A stretch of DNA of 64,000 nt, taken from assembly GCF_017589465.1 (NCBI RefSeq), contig NZ_JAELYA010000007.1, positions 1 through 64,000 on the forward strand, in the 5' to 3' direction. This stretch comes from Pseudomonas schmalbachii. Its GTDB lineage: Bacteria; Pseudomonadota; Gammaproteobacteria; Pseudomonadales; Pseudomonadaceae. Shown here piece by piece: positions 16,483 to 24,276 of this stretch. Positions within the stretch are counted from its first letter, which is position 1. Each line of letters starts with the position of its first letter. A program made the translations under genes and the position numbers. The notes beneath the pieces are model-generated. The model searched no databases. It worked only from the letters and a program-made list of their open reading frames with translations, and had not been told where the DNA came from.

Positions 16483-19139
16483 TGAACAGCCAGACTCCGC
16501 CCGGAGCGGCGGTTCCCTTTGCGGTCGCCCGCCTGGCACTGGCCGTGGCAACGGGCGCCATGCTGATCTGCGGCACCGGATATGCCGCGGAAGGCGGCGA
16601 ACTGCTCGGCTACAGTTTCGACGACAGCCTGTTGATGGGTACGCCGCTGGGCGGAGGCCGGATTTCCCGCTTCAACCAGCCGAACCAGGTCGACCCCGGC
16701 GTCTACAACCTGGACCTGTACGCCAACAACGATTTCATCGCGCGGACGTCCGTCGAATTCCGCCAGGAAACGCCGAACGGGCCGGTAGTGCCGTGTTTCA
16801 GCGACAGTTTCCTGCTGAAGAACATCGGCGTGCTTCCCGAAAAACTGGCGAATACGGCCGGTCAGGACGAGCAAGCCGGCAAGCCTGCGAGCGAGCGCAC
16901 CGTCTGCCGCGCCCTGGAGCAACGCCTGCCAGGGGCCAGCATGCGCCTGGACATCGCACGGCTACGCCTGGACCTGTCGATTCCCCGCGCGTCCATGGAT
17001 ATCAAGCCACGTGGCTATGTCCCCGAGAGCGAGTGGGACAGCGGCAGCAGCATGGCCTTCGCCAACTACGACGCCAGTTTCTACCGCTCGGACTACAGCA
17101 GCAGCGGCTACTCGAGCACCTCGGACTATGGCTACCTGGGCCTGAACTCGGGGATCAACCTGGGGTTGTGGCGCCTGCGCAACCAGTCCAGCTACCGCTA
17201 TTCCGACGCCGGCTACGGCAGCGATACCGAATGGGATTCCATTCGTACCTACGCCCAGCGCGCCCTGCCCGGGCTGCGCAGCGAGCTGACCCTGGGCGAC
17301 AGCTACACCTCGGGCAACCTGATCGGCAGCATGGCCTTCCGTGGCGTCCAACTGGCCAGCGACGAACGCATGCTGCCGGACGCGTGGCGCAACTACGCGC
17401 CGGAGATTCGCGGCGTGGCGACCACCAACGCGCGCGTGGTGGTCAGCCAGAACGGCCAGAAGGTGTACGAAACCAGCGTGCCGCCGGGCCCCTTCGTGAT
17501 CAACGACCTCAACGCCACCAACTCTTTGGGCGACCTTGATGTTGAGGTGATCGAGGCCGACGGCACCCGTTCGACCTTCACCGTGCCGTTCTCCTCGGTG
17601 CCCACCTCGATGCGCCCGGGACAATCGCGCTACAGCGTTTCCCTCGGCCAGGCCCGCTACTATGGCGACGGCAACGACCTGTTCGGCGACGTCACCTACG
17701 AGCGCGGCCTGACCAACAGCATCACCCTCAATACCGGTGCGCGCGTCGCCGAAGATTATCTCGCGGTGCTCGGCGGCGGTGTGCTGGCCACGCGCTGGGG
17801 CGCCTTCGGCCTGAATTCCACCTATTCCACCGCCGAGGTGGAGGACGGCAAGCGCGAGCAGGGCTGGCGCCTGGGGCTTGATTACAGCCGGACCTTCCAG
17901 CCGACCAACACCACCCTGACGCTGGCCGGTTACCGTTATTCCACCGAGGGCTTCCGCGATCTCACCGACGTGCTCGGTGCCCGTGCGGCCGAATCGGACG
18001 GCACCACCTGGGACTCGGCCAGCTACCGCCAGCGCAACCAGTTCACCCTGATGGTCAACCAGCAACTGGGCGGTTACGGCAACCTCTACCTGTCCGGTTC
18101 CAGCAGCGACTACTATGACGGCAAGAGCCGGGACAACCAGTTGCAGTTCGGCTATTCCAACACCTGGCGCAACCTCAGCTACACCCTGTCCTACACCAAG
18201 CAGAAGACTACCCGTTACGACGATCGCTCGGACGATCCACGCTTGCCGCCTGACTTCGATCGCCACGACAGGGATAGCGGCACCAACAACAACACCCTGA
18301 CCCTTAGCCTGTCGATGCCGCTCGGCTCCAGTTCTCGGGCGCCCTATCTGAGTTCGTCGGTTTCACAGCGCTCCGGCGACACCCAGGGCACCAGCTACCA
18401 GGCTGGCCTGAACGGTTCGCTCGGCGATACCCAGCCGCTCAGCTATGGGCTCAGCGCCAGCCGCGACAGCGAAGGCAACGGTACCGACTGGAGCGGCAAC
18501 CTGCAGAAGCAGATGCCTTCCGTGACCCTGGGCGGCTCCTATTCCCAGGGCCGCGACTACTGGCAAGCCAGCGCCAGCGCCCGTGGTGCGGCGGTCGTGC
18601 ATGGCGGCGGACTCACCCTCGGCCCGTACCTGGGCGACACCTTCGCCCTGGTCGAGGCGAAAGGCGCCAAGGGCGCCAACGTGCGCGGCGGCCAGGGTTC
18701 GCGTATCGATGGCTCCGGCTACGCCGTGGTGCCCTGGCTCAATCCTTATCACTACAACTCCATCGGCCTCGACCCGCAGGGCATCGATGCCCAGGCCGAG
18801 CTGCTGGAAACCGAGCGCAAGGTCGCGCCCTATGCCGGCGCCACGCTGAAGGTGGCATTCAAGACCCTCTCCGGCCACGCCATGCTGATCCGGGGACGCC
18901 AAGCAGATGGCTCGCCGCTGCCGCTGGGCGCCAACGTGCTGGACGAACAGGGCGCCAGCATCGGCATGGTCGGCCAGGGCGGCCAGGTCTATGCACGCGC
19001 CGAAGCCGACAAGGGGCGCCTGACCGTGCAGTGGGGCGATGGTGCTGGCGAACAGTGCCAGTTGCCCTACGACCTGAAGGGCCAGGATGGCGACAAAGCA
19101 CTTATACGCCTAGAAGCAACCTGCTCGGCCGTTCGCTGA
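16482..19139 (+). CDS. Outer-membrane fimbrial usher (FimD/PapC/CupA3-like)
   Basis: 885 aa, normal usher length. Signal sequence to about residue 38; N-terminal domain with the FNQPNQVDPGVYNLDLYANN motif that recruits chaperone-subunit complexes and the paired cysteines; 24-strand barrel with inserted plug (APEIRGVATTNARVVVSQNG, GPFVINDLNATNSLGDLDVEV); C-terminal domains with GYAVVPWLNPYHYNSIGLDP, GANVLDEQGASIGMVGQGGQ and a terminal Cys pair. Forms the assembly pore. Starts within the chaperone stop and is followed after 18 nt by the adhesin gene. Confidence 0.95.
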   Translation: MNSQTPPGAAVPFAVARLALAVATGAMLICGTGYAAEGGELLGYSFDDSLLMGTPLGGGRISRFNQPNQVDPGVYNLDLYANNDFIARTSVEFRQETPNGPVVPCFSDSFLLKNIGVLPEKLANTAGQDEQAGKPASERTVCRALEQRLPGASMRLDIARLRLDLSIPRASMDIKPRGYVPESEWDSGSSMAFANYDASFYRSDYSSSGYSSTSDYGYLGLNSGINLGLWRLRNQSSYRYSDAGYGSDTEWDSIRTYAQRALPGLRSELTLGDSYTSGNLIGSMAFRGVQLASDERMLPDAWRNYAPEIRGVATTNARVVVSQNGQKVYETSVPPGPFVINDLNATNSLGDLDVEVIEADGTRSTFTVPFSSVPTSMRPGQSRYSVSLGQARYYGDGNDLFGDVTYERGLTNSITLNTGARVAEDYLAVLGGGVLATRWGAFGLNSTYSTAEVEDGKREQGWRLGLDYSRTFQPTNTTLTLAGYRYSTEGFRDLTDVLGARAAESDGTTWDSASYRQRNQFTLMVNQQLGGYGNLYLSGSSSDYYDGKSRDNQLQFGYSNTWRNLSYTLSYTKQKTTRYDDRSDDPRLPPDFDRHDRDSGTNNNTLTLSLSMPLGSSSRAPYLSSSVSQRSGDTQGTSYQAGLNGSLGDTQPLSYGLSASRDSEGNGTDWSGNLQKQMPSVTLGGSYSQGRDYWQASASARGAAVVHGGGLTLGPYLGDTFALVEAKGAKGANVRGGQGSRIDGSGYAVVPWLNPYHYNSIGLDPQGIDAQAELLETERKVAPYAGATLKVAFKTLSGHAMLIRGRQADGSPLPLGANVLDEQGASIGMVGQGGQVYARAEADKGRLTVQWGDGAGEQCQLPYDLKGQDGDKALIRLEATCSAVR

Positions 19140-19157
19140 GAGCGGGGAGGATTTTCC

Positions 19158-20564
19158 ATGTCGATGTTCAGAGGCTCCACTCCGCAACTGCTGGCGGTCG
19201 GAGCGGGGATTTACGTTGCATGCCTGGGAGCATCCCCGGTATGGGCGAACTGCTACAAGGTGCAGAGCACTTCCAATAGCCCGAGCAGCTCCCAGATTCG
19301 CCCGGTGGATGGGAAGGCCGCCACATGGGAAGGCGCCTACGATGCAAACCGTGGCCCGGTCGGCTTGCCCAATGTGATCAACCTGCTGGACCCGGCGCTG
19401 CAGCCTTATCCCGCGCTGTTGGCCAGTTCGGTAGTTCCATTGACCACCTATGGACAACCGGGCGGATACGACCCTGAACAGGTCCTGCTGCGCTGCGCGC
19501 AGAACGATCAGGTCATCGAGCAATATGCGACCAATGGCGACAACTACTGGGGTGGTTATGGCGGTAGCTCTTATACCGGCGACACCCTCGGCAACAGCCT
19601 CGGCTTGACAGGGGCGATGCGTACGCCCTGGCCCAACGTGCTGCTCAAACTGACCAACGTCACCACTGGAGACGTGCTCAGTTATATCTGGAAGGGCCGT
19701 GTGCTCACGGGACTGGATATCGAACAGCCCGGGCGGCCGGACGGCCAGCAATACAAGCTGGTCAAGGCGAAGAACCTCAGCACCATACGCCTGGAGCTGT
19801 ACAGTGCCCCCACCGAGGTCGGTGGCCCGGGGTTCGTCTACAGCGCGGGAACCATGAGCCAGATACAGGGCTACAACCAGCCCGCTGGATACATATCCCT
19901 GGCTGGCCCGGGTTTCTACAGCGACATGCGGGGGCTTAACCACCTCAATTACTACGACGGATGGTATGGGGCGTGGCCGGGCAACATCTCGCTCTACAAC
20001 CAGGTCACCCTCAAGCGCTATCCGACCTGCGCGGTCACCACGGTCACGCCCACCGTGCTGTTCCCCACCGTGACCGTCAACGAACTGAACTCCGGTGGCT
20101 CCCGCACAGAACCGTTCCAGATCCAGTTCAGGTGCCAGACAGCAGCCACCTCGGGTACTGCGCAGAACAATACGGCAATGGGTATCAAGGCTTCTGCGGG
20201 AGCACTTGCGGCCGCCCCAGGTCTGGGGCTGCAGAATGTCAGTGGCGGCCTGACCTACCTGCTCTCGGATCGCTACGGCCAGCCGGGCATGGCGAATGGC
20301 GTGGGCATCCGCATCCTGCGCAATGGCAGCCCGATCAACCTGCTCCCCGACGAGAACTCGTCCACCGGCGCGGCCACCGCCAACCAGAAGGGCTGGTACG
20401 GCGTGCTTGCCGGCGCCCAGCAGAAAACCGCCACGATGTCGGGGATCGACCACTACACCGAGACTTTCTCGGCCACGCTGGAAAAACTGCAGTCGGGCAC
20501 CCAGCCAGAAGTCACGCCTGGCAAGGTGGAGGCGACGGCGCAGGTAGTCATCCGTGTCCAGTAG
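19158..20564 (+). CDS. Fimbrial tip adhesin (CupA4-like)
   Basis: 468 aa with a strong GGGGAGG upstream. Signal peptide to about residue 30 (GASPVWA-NCYK). The ~300-residue N-terminal half is unlike pilin and rich in Tyr/Gly (WGGYGGSSYTGDTLG, YDGWYGAWPG): a probable receptor-binding lectin domain of unknown ligand. The C-terminal ~170 residues form a pilin domain with Cys pair (YPTCAVT and FRCQT) and the closing strand GKVEATAQVVIRVQ. The two-domain layout fits a tip adhesin such as FimH or CupA4. Overlaps the second chaperone by 11 nt. Confidence 0.85.
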   Translation: MSMFRGSTPQLLAVGAGIYVACLGASPVWANCYKVQSTSNSPSSSQIRPVDGKAATWEGAYDANRGPVGLPNVINLLDPALQPYPALLASSVVPLTTYGQPGGYDPEQVLLRCAQNDQVIEQYATNGDNYWGGYGGSSYTGDTLGNSLGLTGAMRTPWPNVLLKLTNVTTGDVLSYIWKGRVLTGLDIEQPGRPDGQQYKLVKAKNLSTIRLELYSAPTEVGGPGFVYSAGTMSQIQGYNQPAGYISLAGPGFYSDMRGLNHLNYYDGWYGAWPGNISLYNQVTLKRYPTCAVTTVTPTVLFPTVTVNELNSGGSRTEPFQIQFRCQTAATSGTAQNNTAMGIKASAGALAAAPGLGLQNVSGGLTYLLSDRYGQPGMANGVGIRILRNGSPINLLPDENSSTGAATANQKGWYGVLAGAQQKTATMSGIDHYTETFSATLEKLQSGTQPEVTPGKVEATAQVVIRVQ

Positions 20565-21282
20565 AGCCCTCGTCCTGCTCGGCCTGCTGCTGGTGCTGGC
20601 CGGGCAAGGCGCCTGGGCCGGCGTCACGGCGGAGCGCACCCGGGTGATCGTTCCCGAAGGTGTACGGGAAGTCTCGCTGCTGCTGGCCAACGTCAACGAA
20701 TATCCCGTGGTGACACAGACCTGGATCGACGACGGCAGCCTGGACTCCACACCGGACAAGGCCGTCGCTCCCCTCATGCCGTTGCCGGCGATGTTCCGCA
20801 TGGAGCCCGGCGAGCGGCGCAGCCTGCGCCTGCTGTTCACCGGCGGGGATCTGCCCGCTGACCGCGAATCCCTGTTCTGGCTGAACATCTACGAGATTCC
20901 ACCCAAGCCGAAGGGACCGCTGCCACCGGAAAGCTCCAGACTGACCGTGACCATGCGCACCCAGATGAAAGTCTTCTACCGGCCGAAGCACCTCGAGCCG
21001 TCGTCCGAGGAGGCCATCTCCAGGCTGGGCTTCTCTCTGCAACAGAAGGCCGGCAAGCCGCTGCTACGGATAAACAATCCCACGCCCTACCATGTCACCC
21101 TGGTCGGCCTGGAGTTGCGCAACGGTGCAACCAGCCAATCGGCTGCCGGAGACATGCTCGCCCCCTTCTCCCAACTGGATGTCCCGCTCACGGAAGCACT
21201 GCCAGGCAAGGGTACGCAGGTGGTTTTCAGCTGGATCGACGATGACGGTATCAATCAACAGCGCCAGATCCGCATCCCCTGA
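20554..21282 (+). CDS. Second periplasmic fimbrial chaperone (CupA5-like)
   Basis: 242 aa from a GTG inside the end of the adhesin gene. Signal peptide to about residue 22 (GAWA-GVTAERTRVIV). Conserved chaperone segments: LPAMFRMEPGERRSLRLLFTG (split around the P-x-x-F-R-x-E-P core), DRESLFWLNIYEIPPKPKG and TQMKVFYRP. Two dedicated chaperones plus usher, rod and adhesin is the CupA/CupD five-gene layout; this one probably serves the tip adhesin (inference). Last gene of the operon; no clear terminator follows. Confidence 0.9.
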   Translation: MSSRALVLLGLLLVLAGQGAWAGVTAERTRVIVPEGVREVSLLLANVNEYPVVTQTWIDDGSLDSTPDKAVAPLMPLPAMFRMEPGERRSLRLLFTGGDLPADRESLFWLNIYEIPPKPKGPLPPESSRLTVTMRTQMKVFYRPKHLEPSSEEAISRLGFSLQQKAGKPLLRINNPTPYHVTLVGLELRNGATSQSAAGDMLAPFSQLDVPLTEALPGKGTQVVFSWIDDDGINQQRQIRIP

Positions 21283-21521
21283 AATCAGCCTGCCGCAACG
21301 GCAACGACCTGCCTGGCGGCGCCTCCTCAAGAACATTCGCCGCCAGGCTCTGCACGAGAAGTCGCAGGGCGAGGGTCAGGCTGGAGCTGGCGTCCCCGAC
21401 AGGAATCGGTGAGGAAGCGAAGTCTTGAGCATTACTCGCTCCGCTCGCTCTCCGGGCCGCGCCCTGCGCATCCACGAACTGGCAATCATCTATCTCATCC
21501 AGTTCAGCGCTCACGAAAGTT

Positions 21522-21797
21522 TCACGTATCCGACTCTTGGTCCGAGTTGGAAATGATCTTGCCTGCCCTGTCAGGATATCGATCAGGCCATATATTCTCG
21601 GGAACAGTACTGATTCGGCGCGCAATGGCAGCCTCGATAGAGGGATAGTTCGTATATTTGACGCTGCAAACGGTACTGGCAGCCAAACCCAACTCCTGCG
21701 CAAGCGCCATCAACGTTATCCGCCGCTCACGCAATCCTCTCTTCACGATCTTCCATGAAATCTCTGGATCAATTCTTTTGGGTTCCAGTTTCTTCAC
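21522..21797 (-). CDS. Ner/Nlp-type DNA-binding protein
   Basis: 91 aa from a GTG with GAGGTAAG upstream. N-terminal WKIVKRGLRERRITLMALAQ, a helix-turn-helix (ELGLAASTVCSVKYTNYPSI) and the tail PENIWPDRYPDRAGKI match the Ner (phage Mu) / Nlp (SfsB) family, in which PxxIWPxRY is characteristic. Members are small repressors or activators, often phage-derived. It sits convergent to the fimbrial operon and codirectional with the orphan response regulator. A role in fimbrial phase or locus control is possible but unproven. Local AT content is higher than in flanking genes. Confidence 0.75.
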   Translation of the reverse strand: MKKLEPKRIDPEISWKIVKRGLRERRITLMALAQELGLAASTVCSVKYTNYPSIEAAIARRISTVPENIWPDRYPDRAGKIISNSDQESDT

Positions 21798-22001
21798 GCT
21801 CTTACCTCAAATGCGCCTTCAGGCACCTGTAAACAAGAGCCCGATAGATCATGTTTCAAACAGCCCCGCTGCCAAAGATGAACTCCGCGCCGTCCACGCG
21901 AGCGAGAAACTTGCGGTCAAACGGGCACCAATCAATCGACACGAGAATTACTGCCATCCATTGAAAACCCAACCTGACCGACTGCCGACGCCCTGGAAAC
22001 C

Positions 22002-22622
22002 TTAAACAAGAGAATAGGACCTGGCCATCTCAAGCAATTCGGCCATGGATTGCACATCCAGTTTCCTCTCCATGTTTCTCTTGTGGGCGCTCACTGTCTT
22101 GATACTGATACCCAGCGCATCTGAAATATGTCTATACGATGCCCCACCCGCCAGAAGCCTCAGAATGGCCGCCTCACGACTGGTAATCGGCAGAACATAC
22201 TCATTTATGGATTTCCCGCTATTTACAACCAGCCTCCCCACCAGATTGGGAAACACGCTATAGCCCGAGATAGCTGCGAAAATGGCACTCTTCAACTGAT
22301 CCAGTCCGCATTGTTTGCAGACGAATCCAGCTGCCCCGGCCTGGATACAGCGCAATGCCAACCCTCCCCCGCTCTCTCCGGTGAACACAAGCACATCCAG
22401 TGGTCGTTTCAGGGATGCCAGCCTGTGCAGCACATCCAGGCCTTCCAGGCTCGATATCGCCGGCTCCAGTATGACGAGATCCGGCTTCAGGCTCTCCGCC
22501 ATGGCCAGCGCATCCCGGCCATTGGATGCCTCTCCCACCACTTCGTGCCCCATGCCCTCTACCAATTCACGAATAGCTAGGCATACGAGGGGCTGATCAT
22601 CAACTACGAGAACTTTCCTCAC
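22002..22622 (-). CDS. Orphan NarL/LuxR response regulator with Glu in place of the phospho-acceptor Asp
   Basis: 206 aa. Receiver starts RKVLVVDDQP and aligns along its length with the regulator at 10290, including GAAGFVCKQ. Residue 53 is Glu (codon GAG at 22464-22466, reverse), where the other has D53, and the usual Pro four residues later is missing (VILEPAISSLEG). LuxR HTH at about 140-200 (TSREAAILRLLAGGASYRHI... IKTVSAHKRNMERKL). The protein may be phosphorylation-independent, perhaps fixed in an active-like state. No partner kinase is adjacent; it flanks the fimbrial operon on the far side from the canonical pair. Confidence 0.88.
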   Translation of the reverse strand: MRKVLVVDDQPLVCLAIRELVEGMGHEVVGEASNGRDALAMAESLKPDLVILEPAISSLEGLDVLHRLASLKRPLDVLVFTGESGGGLALRCIQAGAAGFVCKQCGLDQLKSAIFAAISGYSVFPNLVGRLVVNSGKSINEYVLPITSREAAILRLLAGGASYRHISDALGISIKTVSAHKRNMERKLDVQSMAELLEMARSYSLV

Positions 22623-22732
22623 GGAATCCTCCTGACAGAAGCGATGGTTGTTTTAATTGTGGCCTTGCAAGATAACCACCTCATGAAGCCTGTCGATATC
22701 ACCTGCACCCGATATCACCTTCACAGGAACGG

Positions 22733-22830
22733 TCCTACAGGGTAAACGTCCATTTCCTACGTTAAATAAAAAATATCGTCATTCGGCCCACACAAAATTC
22801 GCCAACTGTCCTCACCACACCCAAGTAGGA
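22733..22830. promoter_or_regulatory. TCCTAC/GTAGGA boxes upstream of orphan response regulator
   Basis: Hexamers TCCTAC at 22733-22738 and 22755-22760 (the latter as TTTCCTACG) and GTAGGA at 22825-22830 lie in the AT-rich 570-nt region upstream of the regulator. They match boxes upstream of the first regulator and of the fimbrial operon. The rest of 22623-22990 shows no gene. Confidence 0.45.
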
Positions 22831-23008
22831 AAGCTCGATCTGTCTCTATCCATCGACATTTTGGATAGGCTGAATCACAAACTCATCCCACGTACTCAGA
22901 AAAATCCCTGTTAAGAAAAGTTGTAAGGTCATGTAAGAAAAATGCAGTCATAGGCCGCGTGTACCTATTCATCGCGGCGATGTTTCTGCCGCTAACAAAG
23001 GGGGGGGG

Positions 23009-23139
23009 AAGTCGAAGGCCTCGATCACACGGACCTGGCTAATCGCCGGATGGCGGAGGTTCGGTACTACGCGCCGCTGGCCTGGCCGGCATTGCTGCGA
23101 AGCTCGACCGCGAAATGCCCGGCTACGACCAGTGAGCCC
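23009..23139 (+). pseudogene. C-terminal remnant of an unidentified gene
   Basis: Right after a run of nine G (23000-23008) a plus-strand frame reads VEGLDHTDLANRRMAEVRYY then APLAWPALL. After a one-base shift near 23100 it ends KLDREMPGYDQ and a stop at about 23139. A terminator-like hairpin follows. This looks like the end of a real gene whose front was lost. I do not recognise the family. Confidence 0.45.
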
Positions 23140-23143
23140 GACG

Positions 23144-23165
23144 CCTCTCTCCGGCCGGAGAGGGG
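23144..23165 (+). terminator. Hairpin, possible terminator of the remnant gene
   Basis: CCTCTCTCCGG/CCGGAGAGGGG forms a near-perfect 22-nt palindrome followed by CCTTT. It lies 4 nt after the stop of the upstream gene remnant and before the HD-domain pseudogene. Confidence 0.55.
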
Positions 23166-23194
23166 CCTTTCGATAACAACAAGAGAGACACCTG

Positions 23195-23777
23195 ATGCAA
23201 CACGAACGCGCCCGCTTCACCCACATGGAAGACGGCACCGCCGAGGACTGGGCCATCATCAGCCGCGAATTCCGCGCCAACTACGGCCCCTACCTGCCGG
23301 ACCGTATCCTCGCCCACCTGAAACTGCTGGAAGGCGATTGCGGCGGCTTCGCCGTGACCGCCTGACCCACTCCTGCAGACCGCCACCCGCGCCTGGGAAG
23401 ATGGCAAGGACGAGGAATACGTAGTCTGCGCGCTGCTGCACGATATCGGCGACACGCTGGGCTCCTACAACCACCCGGACATCGCCGCCGCCATCCTCAA
23501 ACCCTTCGTCAGCGAAGAGAACCTGTGGATGGTGCTGAACCACGGCATCTTCCAGAGCTATTACTTCTTCCACCTGATCGGCAAGGACCACGACCTGCAC
23601 GAGCAATTCCGCGGCGATCCGAACTTCGAGCGCACCGTGGAGTTCTGCGCCAAATACGACGCGCCCGCATTCGACCCGGAGTATCCGACCAAACCGCTGG
23701 AGTTCTTCGAACCCATGCTGCGCCGGGCGTTTGCTGAGCCGAAGCGTTCGATGTATACGCCGGCCAGGAGCGCTTGA
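23195..23777 (+). pseudogene. HD-domain oxygenase/phosphohydrolase (PhnZ-like), frameshifted
   Basis: The ATG at 23195 opens a frame (HERARFTHMEDGTAEDWAII) that stops at 23363. Restoring one C near 23357 (ACCG to ACCCG) and one C near 23373 (TCCTG to TCCCTG) joins it to the downstream frame ending at 23777, giving about 194 aa. The repaired protein has RLTHSLQTATRAW, the HD motif ALLHDIGD and later metal-ligand His residues (LNHGIFQSYYFFH), like PhnZ and other MIOX-type mixed-valence di-iron HD proteins. Both lesions are single C losses in C runs 16 nt apart, so either recent decay or base-calling errors. If real, the gene is dead. Confidence 0.7.
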
Positions 23778-24276
23778 GTCACTGGAGCAGAATGCCCCTA
23801 ACAGTTGATCGTCACCCAGGTCGAAGCCAGCGGCAACGGCAAGACGACCGGGGTGTCGGTGTGCTGCGTGATCATGACGCCGGAGAAGAGTCTTCAGTCA
23901 CGACGATAGGTGTAAGCGCTCCTCCCCCAGATGCTGATTGTTGAGCCCGCCGCGCAGATAGGCATACCCGGCGGTGGAGAGATCGTAGTGCTCGAAGTTG
24001 AATCGGTTAAGCTGACTTCCTCTAAGCCATGCCCATGTGTTGCCAACCAGGTGTCCCGCGACGTTCCTCACCATCCACGGGGCCGTAAACCAATACGTCG
24101 CAAAAAGCCATTTCAAGAACACGTTGTGCCCTTATGTCACCACCAGCGACGCGAGAACAAAACGTGTCGCCCCCATTAGCAATGGTTCAAGGGGCTTTTA
24201 ACGAAAGCTTGGCAAATAGCGAAGAGGACTGAAGAATAGCCTCGTCGATCACGGAAGGTCACTGAGGCAAAATTTG
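23778..24276. other. Gene-poor stretch with decayed coding fragments
   Basis: No intact gene is supported. At about 23805-23908 a plus-strand frame reads IVTQVEASGNGKTTGVSVCC then VIMTPEKS and ends at TAG, which looks like the 3' end of a lost gene. A 74-aa minus-strand frame (24122-23898; aromatic-rich, WLFATYWFTAPWMVRNVAGH) could be another fragment. This is the probable left border zone of the defence island. I searched by eye for a copy of the tRNA-Pro 3' end here and found none. Confidence 0.4.
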
